Shown here piece by piece: positions 1-8,966 of a DNA stretch of 64,000 nucleotides. Position numbers and translations under genes: made by a program. The notes under the pieces were generated by a model. That model was not told the DNA's origin. It saw only the letters and a program-made list of their open reading frames with translations, and made no database searches. The stretch is taken from NCBI RefSeq assembly GCF_049319665.1, contig NZ_JBMOUD010000019.1, positions 1 through 64,000 on the forward strand, in the 5' to 3' direction. Source of the DNA: JBMOUD01 sp049319665 (lineage in GTDB: Bacteria > Pseudomonadota > Gammaproteobacteria > Enterobacterales > Enterobacteriaceae). Position 1 is the stretch's first letter. Each line of letters begins with the position of its first letter.

Positions 1-1
1 A

Positions 2-61
2 CCGGAAGAATACCGGCTGATGGCTGAAAACCCGGAAGTCTCAAAAAGTGCCTGGAACTAA
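2..61 (+). CDS. C-terminal end of an unidentified protein (partial)
   Basis: An open frame enters from the left edge and reads 19 codons to a TAA at 59-61, ending in the residues EVSKSAWN. Too little is visible to name a family. Neither adjacent frame is open at the edge: both hit TGA within 30 bases. This makes a real gene end likely but not certain. It is followed by a 240-base gap. Confidence 0.4.
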   Translation, partial: PEEYRLMAENPEVSKSAWN

Positions 62-91
62 AGCTGGGATACTTACAATTTAACCCGGCTC

Positions 92-131
92 CACTCAAGT
101 TGAAGAACTTTATTATGCTACAACTTGAGTG
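92..131. repeat. Perfect 11-bp inverted repeat after the partial gene
   Basis: CACTCAAGTTG at 92-102 is repeated inverted as CAACTTGAGTG at 121-131, with an 18-base AT-rich loop. No T-tract follows, so it is not a textbook intrinsic terminator. It could be a transcript end, a protein-binding palindrome or the end of a mobile element. The rest of the gap to 301 shows nothing recognisable. Confidence 0.4.
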
Positions 132-301
132 CTTGTTCTGACCATACAGCATATCAACCACTGGAACTGCCCGCTTAAGTTCGATATCTGACTGCTTTTA
201 CTCTGCCGTTGGCTTGTGACACAGTCATCAAACTCGCTGCGAGTGTGACTCATCCCCAATGATTAACGCTGAGGATGACGTTTTTATCAGGCGGATTGTG
301 T

Positions 302-1264
302 TTACAGTACAAACTCAAACAACTCATCGTGTGTGGCGACGACCGCCATCCCATTTGGCAGAACCCACCCGCGGAACATCCCCAGCGTGTTATATGGTGC
401 ACAAACGTTGCCGTGAGCATCAATCGCAATAGCACCCGCGCCCACGCCGAGTTGTTTGAATTCACCTAATACTAATTTATTGGCCGCTTGTTCCAGCGTT
501 TCACCGCCGTAACTCATACGGGCGGCAATATCGTAAGCCATCACATGACGAATAAAGAATTCCCCTTGGCCGGTGCCAGATACTGCGCACACACCGTCGC
601 GGGCGTAAGTGCCTGCACCAATGATTGGGCTGTCGCCGATGCGTCCCGCTGGTTTATTGGTGTAACCGCCGGTAGAGGTTGCCGCTGCCAGATGGCCATT
701 AATATCGCGAGCCACTGCGCCAACGGTGCCGTGTTTCTCCGATTCTCTGGCGGCTTTATACGTGCCAGCCTGCTGGTGGCGGCGCATAGATTCTAATGCC
801 GCAAGGCGGCGTGGCGTGGTGAAGTAATCCGACTCAACACATTCCAGACCTTGTTGTTTGGCAAAATTATCGGCCCCCTCAGCGGTAAGCAGTACGCTTT
901 CTCCTAAATCGAGCAGGCGGCGGGCGGCCAGCACCGGGTTACGGATATGGCGCGCGCCGCACACGGCACCAGCGGCCAACGTTTCGCCATCCATAATCGC
1001 CGCATCCAATTCGTGTTCGGCGTCGCTATTGAGTGCCGCACCATAACCGGCGTTGAAATAGATAGAGTTTTCCATCACTAATACGGTGGCTTGTACTGCG
1101 TCAACGGCGGTGCCGCCGCTGCTAAGAACGTGCCACCCGGCGCGCAATGCTTGTTTGAGATGCTCACGCGCTTCTTCCCATTCTGTCGGGGTCATATCTT
1201 CTGGGGCCATCACGCCGCAGCCGCCGTGCAATGCCAAAGAATAAGGAATGTGGTGTTCAGTCAT
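302..1264 (-). CDS. iaaA: Isoaspartyl peptidase / L-asparaginase (Ntn hydrolase)
   Basis: This is a plant-type asparaginase that hydrolyses isoaspartyl dipeptides and asparagine. It matures by autocleavage in front of a threonine nucleophile. The motif HGTVGAVARD lies near residue 180 of the chain; the Thr in GTVG is the expected new N-terminus of the beta subunit. The later GGYTNKPAGRIGDSPIIGAG motif is typical of the substrate pocket. The length of about 320 residues is normal. An ATG five codons upstream (1279) is possible, but the ATG at 1264 has a better-spaced GGAG. It is the last gene of a minus-strand run behind a peptide-type ABC importer, as iaaA is linked to gsiABCD in E. coli, although here iaaA comes after the transporter. 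The symbol is used by family; the true substrate may differ. Confidence 0.85.
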   Translation of the reverse strand: MTEHHIPYSLALHGGCGVMAPEDMTPTEWEEAREHLKQALRAGWHVLSSGGTAVDAVQATVLVMENSIYFNAGYGAALNSDAEHELDAAIMDGETLAAGAVCGARHIRNPVLAARRLLDLGESVLLTAEGADNFAKQQGLECVESDYFTTPRRLAALESMRRHQQAGTYKAARESEKHGTVGAVARDINGHLAAATSTGGYTNKPAGRIGDSPIIGAGTYARDGVCAVSGTGQGEFFIRHVMAYDIAARMSYGGETLEQAANKLVLGEFKQLGVGAGAIAIDAHGNVCAPYNTLGMFRGWVLPNGMAVVATHDELFEFVL

Positions 1265-1290
1265 GACAGATTGCTCCATTGCTCAGCGCG

Positions 1291-2289
1291 TTAAACAAGA
1301 TGGCAGGCAACGTGTTGCCCACCGGGTTTTTGGGCTAATATCGGGCGTTCGGTTCGGCAACGCTCGGTGACGTGCGGACAGCGGGTATGGAAGCGACAAC
1401 CGGACGGAGGTGATAGCGGGCTTGGCAGCTCGCCGGTCAGGCTGACATTTTTACCGCGCTCGTTCGGGTCCATACTCGGTGCTGCGTTTAATAGCGCTTG
1501 AGTATAAGGATGCAGCGGCGTTTGATACAGCGTTTCGGTATCGCCAACTTCGACCACTTCCCCCAGATACATCACCGCGACGCGGTGCGAAATATGACGT
1601 ACCAGCCGTAAGTCATGTGCCACAAACAGTACGCTTAAAGAGAGTTTTTGCTGTAAATCGAGCAGTAAATTCACCACTTGCGCCTGAACGGAGACATCCA
1701 ACGCAGAAACCAGTTCATCAGCGATCAATACGTCGGGCTGCACCGCTAAGGCGCGGCTGATACCAATACGCTGGCGCTGGCCGCCGGAAAACTCGTGCGG
1801 CAGTTTGTCGATGGCGTCAGCGGGCAGACGCACTAACTCCATTAGTTCAAGTATACGCGCCGGGATCTGCGCTTTCGGGCACATGTTATGTACTGATAGC
1901 GCCTCGGTCAGCATCTGACCCACGGTCATTCGTGGATTAAGTGAACTGTACGGGTCTTGGAAAATCATCTGCACCTGACGGTTAAAGCTGCGCCGGGCTT
2001 TGCCCTGTAGTGCGGAAATATCTTTGCCGTTAAAGCGAATTTTACCGTCACTGGTCTCGAGCAAACCGACCATTGCGCGGGCGAGGGTGGATTTACCGCA
2101 GCCGGATTCGCCAACGATGCCGAGCGTTTCACCACGCTGCATCTCAAGGCGCACGCCGTTTAACGCCTGCACATATTTTCGCGGTTTACCTTGCAAGCGG
2201 TCCAGCAGCGGATAAGCCAATGGGAAGTGCACCATCGCATCTTCTACGCTGAGGATCGACAGATTCGGTGAGTAGGTCGTTTCGCTCAT
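1291..2289 (-). CDS. Peptide-type ABC importer ATPase (DppF/OppF-like)
   Basis: This is a cytoplasmic ATPase subunit of a Dpp/Opp/Gsi-type importer. It has Walker A GESGCGKST near residue 62, signature FSGGQRQRIGISRAL, Walker B LIADELVSALD and the H-loop VAHDL. The C-terminus carries the cysteine-rich oligopeptide-ABC extension (CRFHTRCPHVTERC) seen in this subfamily. An in-frame ATG 17 codons upstream exists, but the start at 2289 sits 2 bases past the upstream ATPase stop and is preceded by CAGGAG. It is therefore probably translationally coupled. Usually paired with a DppD-like ATPase, which is present immediately upstream. Confidence 0.92.
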   Translation of the reverse strand: MSETTYSPNLSILSVEDAMVHFPLAYPLLDRLQGKPRKYVQALNGVRLEMQRGETLGIVGESGCGKSTLARAMVGLLETSDGKIRFNGKDISALQGKARRSFNRQVQMIFQDPYSSLNPRMTVGQMLTEALSVHNMCPKAQIPARILELMELVRLPADAIDKLPHEFSGGQRQRIGISRALAVQPDVLIADELVSALDVSVQAQVVNLLLDLQQKLSLSVLFVAHDLRLVRHISHRVAVMYLGEVVEVGDTETLYQTPLHPYTQALLNAAPSMDPNERGKNVSLTGELPSPLSPPSGCRFHTRCPHVTERCRTERPILAQKPGGQHVACHLV

Positions 2290-2290
2290 C

Positions 2291-3355
2291 TCAGGCTCCT
2301 GATGTTGGCTGCAAAGTGGTGGCAGCAGGCAAGTCGGCATAATGATGGCAGGCCACGTGATGCTGCGTATTCAGGCTGTCCAGGATAGGAACTTCCTGCT
2401 CGCAGCGTGCGGTTTTATAACGACAGCGTGGGCTGAAACTACAGCCTTTTGGCAGGTTTAGCAGCGATGGCGGCGTACCTTCAATCGACAGCAGCGGCGT
2501 ACGCTCACCGCCGGTTTGCGGCACTGAAGCCATTAACCCTTGAGTATAAGGATGGCGTGGTTGGCTGAAAATCTCGGCCACAGGCGCATTCTCGACGATG
2601 CGTCCGGCGTACATCACCGCGACGCGATCGCACAGCTGGGCGACGACACCCAGATCGTGGGTAACGAAGATCATGCCCATACCCAATTCATCACGCAGGG
2701 TCGACAGCAGTTTGAGGATCTGCTCTTGAATGGTGACGTCCAGCGCGGTCGTTGGCTCATCGGCAAGTAATAACTGCGGATTACCCGCCAGCGCGATAGC
2801 GATCATCACCCGTTGACGCATACCGCCAGAAAACTGATGCGGATAATCATCAACCCGCATTTCTGGTGCCGGTATACCCACCTGATTTAACAGCTCAATG
2901 GCGCGGGCGCGGCGCTGTTTTCGATTGAGGTCAGTATGCGCCGCCAGGCTTTCATCAATTTGTCGCCACACGGTTAATACCGGGTTTAGGGCGATCATTG
3001 GTTCCTGGAAAATCATCGCGATTTCGCCGCCGCGTACCGCTCGCAGCTCTTTTGGCGGCATGTCGGATAGTTCACGACCTTGCCACTGGACAGACCCGGA
3101 GATATCGGTGGTTTTTGGCATCACCCGCAACAAAGAGCGCAAGGTGACGCTTTTCCCCGAACCGGATTCACCAACCAATCCCAAGATTTCGCCAGGTTGT
3201 AAGCTAAAACTCACGTCCTGAATCGCCCGCAACGTACCGCGTGGCGTATGGATCAGAGTGTTTAATTGGCTGACGCGTAGCAGGCTATCGGCCGCTGGAG
3301 GTTGATTAAGTGCTTCTTCATTATGTGTCGTGTCAGGCATTGCTGTGTTAGGCAT
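2291..3355 (-). CDS. Peptide-type ABC importer ATPase (DppD/OppD-like)
   Basis: This is the second ATPase of the importer. It has Walker A GESGSGKS near residue 65, signature FSGGMRQRVMIAIAL, Walker B LLADEPTTALDV, H-loop VTHDL, and the C-terminal GCSFSPRCRYKTARC oligopeptide-ABC domain. The chosen start (MPNTAMPD) has GAGGG upstream. A start five codons earlier (3370) or five codons later is also possible. It would heterodimerise with the product of the next gene to energise the two permeases encoded upstream. A 105-120-base spacer separates it from the permease gene and contains a short direct repeat, GGATCAACTAT-like, near 3418-3445. Confidence 0.92.
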   Translation of the reverse strand: MPNTAMPDTTHNEEALNQPPAADSLLRVSQLNTLIHTPRGTLRAIQDVSFSLQPGEILGLVGESGSGKSVTLRSLLRVMPKTTDISGSVQWQGRELSDMPPKELRAVRGGEIAMIFQEPMIALNPVLTVWRQIDESLAAHTDLNRKQRRARAIELLNQVGIPAPEMRVDDYPHQFSGGMRQRVMIAIALAGNPQLLLADEPTTALDVTIQEQILKLLSTLRDELGMGMIFVTHDLGVVAQLCDRVAVMYAGRIVENAPVAEIFSQPRHPYTQGLMASVPQTGGERTPLLSIEGTPPSLLNLPKGCSFSPRCRYKTARCEQEVPILDSLNTQHHVACHHYADLPAATTLQPTSGA

Positions 3356-3475
3356 GAGTCGCCCTCGCATCTGTGGCGTTGGCCTCGTCTGGCTGACAAG
3401 GCCCGCTGTTATTAACCGTGATCAACTATTTGGATCAACTATCGTGAGCTGCTCGCTCGATCAACCTAAGCGCGC

Positions 3476-4327
3476 TCAACGATGGCCGGGGCGTAACCAG
3501 TCGGCAATCAGGTCGCCTAGCAGGCTAAAGCCTAGTCCGGTGACCACAATGGCAATACCGGGGAAAATAGTGATCCACCAGGCGGTATCCATAAAGTTTT
3601 TACCGGCGGCGATCAATACGCCCCACTCAGCGGCGGGTGGCTGCGCACCAAGGCCGAGATAGCCCAGACTAGAGCCAAGCAAGATAGCCAGCGCCATATC
3701 GGTCATCCAATACACAAGCGTGGTAGTAATGACGTTGGGCAGCACGTGGCGAAAGATAATGCGCAGCGGGCTATAACCCATCACTTTACCGGCAGCAACA
3801 TAATCAAGGCGCTTTTGTACACTGACTTCACCGGCGATCAGGCGGGCATAGAACACCCAATAAATGATGCCCACCGCGATGTACATGCTGTTCAGGCCTG
3901 GGCCGAGGATTGCCACAATAGCAATTACCAACACCAGCAATGGAAACGTGATCACAGCATCAACAATGCGTTGAAACAGCACGTCGGCAATGCCGCCAAA
4001 ATAGCCGACTAACAATCCGGCCAAGGTACCGAAAATCATCGGGAACAAGGTGGTAAAGAAGGCGATTTGCAGATCAACCTGGTAGGCGTAGATCACCCGG
4101 GCAAAGATATCGCGGCCAAAGTTATCGGTGCCGAACCAGTGTTGCAGACTCGGCCCTTTTAGGATGGCGCGAAAATCAAAAGCCAGCGGGTTATAGCTGG
4201 TGATCCAGTGTGGGAAGAATGCGGCCACCAGCGTAAATAGCACTATGACACAGCCGAGTAGTGAAGACAGCGGCAGGTGTCGTCGCCATGAACGGGTCAG
4301 TGAACGTTGGGTGATCAGTTCGCTCAT
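3476..4327 (-). CDS. Peptide-type ABC importer permease (DppC-like)
   Basis: Inner-membrane permease of 283 residues. One N-terminal membrane segment (about 20-42) is followed by the binding-protein-dependent transport domain. HWFGTDNFGRDIFARVIYA is the conserved DppC/OppC motif ahead of the core. The EAA-type loop reads EVSVQKRLDYVAAGKVMGYSPLRIIFRHVLPN, which contacts the ATPases. The start overlaps the stop of the DppB-like gene by 4 bases (ATGA), indicating coupled translation. A substrate cannot be deduced from the permease. Confidence 0.93.
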   Translation of the reverse strand: MSELITQRSLTRSWRRHLPLSSLLGCVIVLFTLVAAFFPHWITSYNPLAFDFRAILKGPSLQHWFGTDNFGRDIFARVIYAYQVDLQIAFFTTLFPMIFGTLAGLLVGYFGGIADVLFQRIVDAVITFPLLVLVIAIVAILGPGLNSMYIAVGIIYWVFYARLIAGEVSVQKRLDYVAAGKVMGYSPLRIIFRHVLPNVITTTLVYWMTDMALAILLGSSLGYLGLGAQPPAAEWGVLIAAGKNFMDTAWWITIFPGIAIVVTGLGFSLLGDLIADWLRPGHR

Positions 4328-5262
4328 CTTGCTCTCCGTGGGTCAATCATTACCTGCACGATATCGGTGATCAGAAATATCAGCGACACCAGTACCGACA
4401 GCACGATCACCAAGCCTTGTACCATCGGGTAATCTCGGCTGAAAATGCTATCGACCATCAAGCGGGCAATGCCCGGTACGGCAAAGACGGTTTCGGTGAT
4501 CACCGCGCTGCCGATGGTGGTGCCCATATTCAATGCGAAGAGCGTCAACATTGGGATCAGCGAGTTGCGCAGTACGTGGCGCAGCAAGATCACCCGGCTG
4601 TTTAATCCTTTGGCGCGAGCAAAGGTGATGTATTCAGCATCCAGCACGGCAATAATTGAGTTACGCAGACTGTTAATCAGGATTGAGGTAATGCTCACGG
4701 CCAGCGTCAACGCCGGTAAAAACAGGTGATACAGTTTTTGCCCAAAAGTATCGCCATAGCCACCGACCGGGAACCAATGCAATTTAGCCGAAAGCAGCGT
4801 CAGCAAGACCAGCCCGATATAAAACGTCGGCATCGATAAAGTGACTTGCGACGTACCGCGAATCGCCACATCGGCCACGCTGTTGCGTTTCAATGCCGAG
4901 ATAAACGCCAGCGGTATCGCCATGAGAAGCGCCATCACGCCAGCCATGGCGGTCAGTAACAAGGTAACCGGCAAACGTTCGGCAATGACTTGGGTTACCG
5001 GCGCGTGTGATGAATAAGAAGTACCCAGATTGCCGCTGGCGACCTGGCGAACAAAATCATAAAACTGTACTAACAACGGTTTATTCAAACCGAGCTGTGC
5101 ATTGATACGGGTGACGTCGGCGGTGGTCGCTCGGTCGCCAATCATGGCGCTGGCCGGATCGCCCGGTAGCAGACGCACCAGCGTAAATGTCACCACCAGA
5201 ATCACCAGCAGTGTGGGAATAATCAATAATATCCGTTTCAGGATATAGGCAAACTCAGGCAC
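4324..5262 (-). CDS. Peptide-type ABC importer permease (DppB-like)
   Basis: Inner-membrane permease of 312 residues that begins with the usual DppB N-terminus (YILKRILLIIPTLLVILVVTF). It carries LPGDPASAMIGDRAT and the EAA loop (DAEYITFARAKGLNSRVILLRHVLRNSLIP). Six predicted membrane helices fit the family. It lies about 100 bases after the binding-protein gene and overlaps the DppC-like gene by 4 bases. With the latter it forms the translocation channel. Confidence 0.93.
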   Translation of the reverse strand: MPEFAYILKRILLIIPTLLVILVVTFTLVRLLPGDPASAMIGDRATTADVTRINAQLGLNKPLLVQFYDFVRQVASGNLGTSYSSHAPVTQVIAERLPVTLLLTAMAGVMALLMAIPLAFISALKRNSVADVAIRGTSQVTLSMPTFYIGLVLLTLLSAKLHWFPVGGYGDTFGQKLYHLFLPALTLAVSITSILINSLRNSIIAVLDAEYITFARAKGLNSRVILLRHVLRNSLIPMLTLFALNMGTTIGSAVITETVFAVPGIARLMVDSIFSRDYPMVQGLVIVLSVLVSLIFLITDIVQVMIDPRRAR

Positions 5263-5360
5263 CTGTGCCTCCTGGTTTCATGCTGACATCATTCACAAAA
5301 CGTCCCTGTCTGGGAGCAAGGCAGTCTGCGCTGCCTTGCATTTCCTCAGTCTTATTAGAA

Positions 5361-6953
5361 TTATTTTTGCAGGTAGGTCTCGGTAAAGATGTTGTTCCCC
5401 AGTGGGATCTGCACGAAGCCGTGAACATCTTTCTTCAGCGCTACCGGGTAGGAGCTTTCATATAGCGGAATGCTTGGCCCGGTAGTGTTGTAGATATCCT
5501 GAATTTGTTTGTAATCTTGCGCACGCTTAGCCGGATCGATCTCTTTTTGCGAGGCTTCAAACAGTGCATCTAAATGGTCGTCTTTCCAGCCGGAGTGCAA
5601 TGCCTGAATGTTTTTCGAATAGGCAAAGTAGGTGGTGATTTCATTCGGGTCGGCAATATCGTCAGTCCACGGCGACAGGCGCATCTCGAAATTACCTTTA
5701 CGATAGTTGTCAGTGCGCGTTGCGACATCGACCTGATTAATCGACAGTTTAACCCCAATCTGCGACCACATTTGTTGCAGGGCGGTGGCAATACTGATGT
5801 CATCTTCGTTACCAGACAGGATCATCAGGCTAGTGCTAAAGCCATTCGGATAACCGGCCTCTTTCAACAGTTGCTGCGCCTTTGCTACATCGACCGGATA
5901 CAGCGGTTTGGTGCCGGAGTTGAGCGGAGTAGAGGTCGACATAAAGGAGGTCATCGGCTTGCCGATACCGAACGTCACCAGTTGGATAATGGCATCTTTA
6001 TCAATGGCGTAATTCAGTGCCTGACGCACTTTCGGGTTCGCCAACGGGTTTGGCTTGCCGTCGATTTGTGGGCGAGCGTTGACGTTAGCATATTCCACGC
6101 GGGTTGACGGATAGAGCATCATATTGAGCGATGGATCGCCTTGCAGCTCTTTAACGCGAGAATAAGGAATAAACTCAGCACCATCCAGCTCGCCTGATTG
6201 CAGTTTCAGGATGCGGGTTGCATCGTCAGGGATGATTTCAAATTTGATGCCATCCAGGTACGGCAGGGATTGGCCATCCGCCCCTTTCGCCCAGTAATAC
6301 GGGTTGCGTACCAGATTCATGGTGGAGTTATGCTGCCAGGATTTCAGCACAAACGGGCCGGAACCGACAGGATGTTGCGCAAAGGCTACCGCTTTATCGT
6401 GATCGGTTTTCCCCGGTTCCGCTTCAAATTCTTTCGATGGCATGATCGAGGTATTGAATACCGTTAATGCGCTCAAGATCGCCGGATCTGGATGAGAAAG
6501 ATGGATCACCACGGTTTGCGGATCGCTGATGCTTACGCTATCGATTGCGCTGACCAGGAATTGCCAAATGCCGTTACCCGGCTTGCTGGCACGCTCGAGT
6601 GACCATTTCACATCTTCTGCGGTGATCGGCGTACCGTCGGAGAATTTAGTGCCCTGGCGCAGCGTTAAGGTGACGCTTTTGCCGTCGTCAGACACTTTCC
6701 ATGCCGTCGCTAACCCCGCCTCAATGCCTTTACCATCGTTGGTTGGGTGTAACAGCGTGTCGTACAGGTTAGAGAGGATCCAGATATCGTAGTTATCTTC
6801 GGTGTATACCGGCTCAAGGAAGATACTGTCGGCGTAACGGCCATACACCATAGTGCCACCACGATGGATCTGATCGGCAGCTTGTGAGGCAGAAACGTTG
6901 AGTACGCCTGCTGTCAGTAACGCTGCCAAGGTCAATTTTCGTATTATTGTCAT
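5361..6953 (-). CDS. Periplasmic substrate-binding protein, family 5 (SBP_bac_5)
   Basis: This is the periplasmic receptor of the importer, of the dipeptide/oligopeptide/opine family. A Sec signal peptide (MTIIRKLTLAALLTAGVLNVSASQA) is followed by the mature protein beginning ADQIHRGG. Family hallmarks are the early YDTLLHP and FSDGTPITAEDVKWSLER and, later, VRQALNYAIDKDAI. The start at 6953 is chosen because AGAGGG lies 7 bases upstream; the ATG two codons earlier has poor spacing, and the frame also extends back to 7016. First gene of the minus-strand unit, divergent from the GntR-type regulator across a roughly 320-base control region. Confidence 0.92.
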   Translation of the reverse strand: MTIIRKLTLAALLTAGVLNVSASQAADQIHRGGTMVYGRYADSIFLEPVYTEDNYDIWILSNLYDTLLHPTNDGKGIEAGLATAWKVSDDGKSVTLTLRQGTKFSDGTPITAEDVKWSLERASKPGNGIWQFLVSAIDSVSISDPQTVVIHLSHPDPAILSALTVFNTSIMPSKEFEAEPGKTDHDKAVAFAQHPVGSGPFVLKSWQHNSTMNLVRNPYYWAKGADGQSLPYLDGIKFEIIPDDATRILKLQSGELDGAEFIPYSRVKELQGDPSLNMMLYPSTRVEYANVNARPQIDGKPNPLANPKVRQALNYAIDKDAIIQLVTFGIGKPMTSFMSTSTPLNSGTKPLYPVDVAKAQQLLKEAGYPNGFSTSLMILSGNEDDISIATALQQMWSQIGVKLSINQVDVATRTDNYRKGNFEMRLSPWTDDIADPNEITTYFAYSKNIQALHSGWKDDHLDALFEASQKEIDPAKRAQDYKQIQDIYNTTGPSIPLYESSYPVALKKDVHGFVQIPLGNNIFTETYLQK

Positions 6954-7273
6954 TGCCATGCCCTCTAATTCGTCAGAAATGAAGTGCCCGTCATGAAGTT
7001 GCTTGGGTCTTAGCAAAGGGCTAAGACAAGGTATTACGTGGGTTCATTGAATCTTGTTATTCACGGCACATGGCCTATCTGTTCTAATGAACCAATACGA
7101 TATTTGTAGCATTGCTCACTCGTTGTCAATAATTAGCGCAAAAAAAATGCAACAAAATCGGTATTTCTAATATGTCAGTACACTTTTTAAAGTTTTTTTC
7201 TTTTTTACTCTTGCGTTGCTGCAAAATAGAGCAGTAATGTATTATCAGACCAGTACAGTTATTAAGGCAGGAT
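6954..7273. promoter_or_regulatory. Divergent control region between importer operon and gntR-type gene
   Basis: This AT-rich intergenic stretch must hold the promoters for the leftward importer operon and the rightward regulator-catabolic operon. Two short similar sites with a GTAC core, TCAGTACAC near 7173 and CCAGTACAG near 7250, could be halves of a regulator operator. That is only a suggestion; no strong palindrome was found. Confidence 0.4.
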
Positions 7274-8266
7274 ATGGAATTTCATCTCGATCGACAGTCT
7301 TCTCTTCCCCTGGGTGTTCAACTGCGGGGCATGATCGAATATGCCATTACCTTTGGCGCACTAAAGCCCGGCGAGCAGTTGCCTTCAGTGCGAGAGATGG
7401 CGGAGTTGGTTGGCGTTGCACCGATGACGGTGGCGCAGGTATATCGAGAATTGAAAGAAGCCGAACTGGTGTACAGCAAGCCCGGCTCAGGAACCTTTAT
7501 TGCCGATGCAAGTGTACTACAAAGCGCGGGTATTCAAGATCTCGACGATTTGCATCAGCAGGTGGATAAGGTGATCGATTGTGGTTTAGCGCTGGGGATC
7601 AATGCCAATGATCTTGGTGCGTTAGTCAGCAGCCGTTTTAACGATCGTCAGCGGAAATTGCAGAAGAAAAAGGTGTTTTTAATCGGCAACTTTGTGCAAT
7701 CCGCCCGTGATTATGCAGAGGCGATTGCCGAAACCTTGGGGGATATTGCCGATATCGAGTCGACAACTGTATCGGAGCTTAATCAGGATGAAGCTTTACG
7801 CAAGCGAGCCAGCGGTGCCGATCTGCTGCTGACTTTTGCGCACCGTCGACGTGAGGTGAGTCAATTACTCCCAGGACAACCGCTGCTCAATATCAGCTTT
7901 ATTCCATCAGAAACGACCCGACTCTCTCTGGCGTCACTCGACCCTCTCGCCAAGGTGCTGGTGGTCTCTATTTTTCCAGAATTTACCTCGCTGATGGCCA
8001 ATGGCGTTCAGCGATTCGCTCCACATGTGCATTCTGTCACGGTTACCCAACGTGATGATCCAAAACTCGATAGCCTGATGAAACAAACCGATGCGTTGGT
8101 CTATGCCACCGGCGCCGAATCATTAGGCGAGCAGCTTGGCGTCGGCCAGCACTGCTTTGAGTATCGCCATGTTCCTGACGCAGGTGAGATCCAGCGGGTG
8201 GTTATCCCATTATTGCAGCAGGGCCTTTTAACATCGTCCAACACTAGGGAACCCAATGAGAATTAG
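7274..8266 (+). CDS. GntR-family transcriptional regulator
   Basis: Residues 1-75 form a GntR-type winged helix (LPSVREMAELVGVAPMTVAQVYRELKEAELVYSKPGSGTFI). The DNA-binding recognition segment is typical of the YtrA/HutC-like side of the family. Residues from about 125 on do not look like UTRA or FadR domains. They read like an alpha/beta Rossmann-type sensor (KKVFLIGNFVQSARDYAEAIAETLG...) reminiscent of a periplasmic-binding-like fold. The ORF is followed, with an 11-base overlap, by the creatininase-family gene, so regulator and enzymes are probably co-transcribed. Its likely targets are its own operon and the divergent importer. Confidence 0.88.
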   Translation: MEFHLDRQSSLPLGVQLRGMIEYAITFGALKPGEQLPSVREMAELVGVAPMTVAQVYRELKEAELVYSKPGSGTFIADASVLQSAGIQDLDDLHQQVDKVIDCGLALGINANDLGALVSSRFNDRQRKLQKKKVFLIGNFVQSARDYAEAIAETLGDIADIESTTVSELNQDEALRKRASGADLLLTFAHRRREVSQLLPGQPLLNISFIPSETTRLSLASLDPLAKVLVVSIFPEFTSLMANGVQRFAPHVHSVTVTQRDDPKLDSLMKQTDALVYATGAESLGEQLGVGQHCFEYRHVPDAGEIQRVVIPLLQQGLLTSSNTREPNEN

Positions 8267-8951
8267 TGAGATGAACTGGCAGCAGCTCGAGCGCTACCTG
8301 CAAACCGATGACCGGGTCATTGTGCCGCTTGGCAGTACCGAACAGCACGCTATGCTCAGCCTGTCGGTGGATTCGATTCTGGCAGAAAAAGTCGCGCTTG
8401 ATGCTGCAGAGTTGTCGGGCGTGCCGGTGTTTCCTGTGCTGCCTTTTGGGATGACACCGGCGTTCAGTGATTATCCCGGCACCATTAGCCTGAGTATGCA
8501 GACCTATATCGGTGTGATTAACGACATCCTCAACAACCTGAAACGCCAAGGCTTTCGGCGCATTCTGTTTGTGAATGGTCATGGCGGTAACTCGCCGGCG
8601 CAAAATATGATCAATGAGTGGATGGTGAATAATCCTGGCATCACGATTCAGTTTCATAACTGGTGGAACGCGCCAGCAACGTGGGCGAAAGTCACTGACA
8701 TTGACCCTATTGCCTCCCATGCTTCGTGGATGGAAAACTTTCCCTGGACACGCCTGACCGGTGTTGAGATGCCAGATACCCGCAAGCCAATGATAAGCCT
8801 GAGCGAATTACGCAAAAAAGACCCGGCAGGCGTGCGTGCCTATCTTGGTGATGGTAACTACGGCGGTTACTACCAGCGTGCAGATGATGAAATGCTGGCT
8901 ATCTGGCGCACCGCAGTGGATGAACTGCGCGAGATTATCGACACCTTATAA
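8256..8951 (+). CDS. Creatininase-family amidohydrolase
   Basis: This 231-residue protein belongs to the creatininase/MftE/FAPy-deformylase-like family of metal-dependent cyclic-amide and C-N hydrolases. Metal-site motifs are visible: PLGSTEQHAML (Glu and His), SVDSI with an aspartate, and FVNGHGGN. The substrate is not predictable: members act on creatinine, formamidopyrimidines or peptide ends. The start ATG at 8256 overlaps the end of the GntR gene. It is part of a four-gene catabolic-looking operon with a PanE-like reductase and an SDR. Confidence 0.88.
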   Translation: MRISEMNWQQLERYLQTDDRVIVPLGSTEQHAMLSLSVDSILAEKVALDAAELSGVPVFPVLPFGMTPAFSDYPGTISLSMQTYIGVINDILNNLKRQGFRRILFVNGHGGNSPAQNMINEWMVNNPGITIQFHNWWNAPATWAKVTDIDPIASHASWMENFPWTRLTGVEMPDTRKPMISLSELRKKDPAGVRAYLGDGNYGGYYQRADDEMLAIWRTAVDELREIIDTL

Positions 8952-8966
8952 CGGGGAAGTGGCCGC

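Noticed and set aside
5574..6107. 177-codon plus-strand frame inside the substrate-binding protein gene
   Set aside because: It lies antisense to a clear SBP_bac_5 gene; composition and lack of motifs indicate a shadow.
8244..8720. 158-codon minus-strand frame over the creatininase gene
   Set aside because: Antisense to a gene with metal-site motifs; no start signal.
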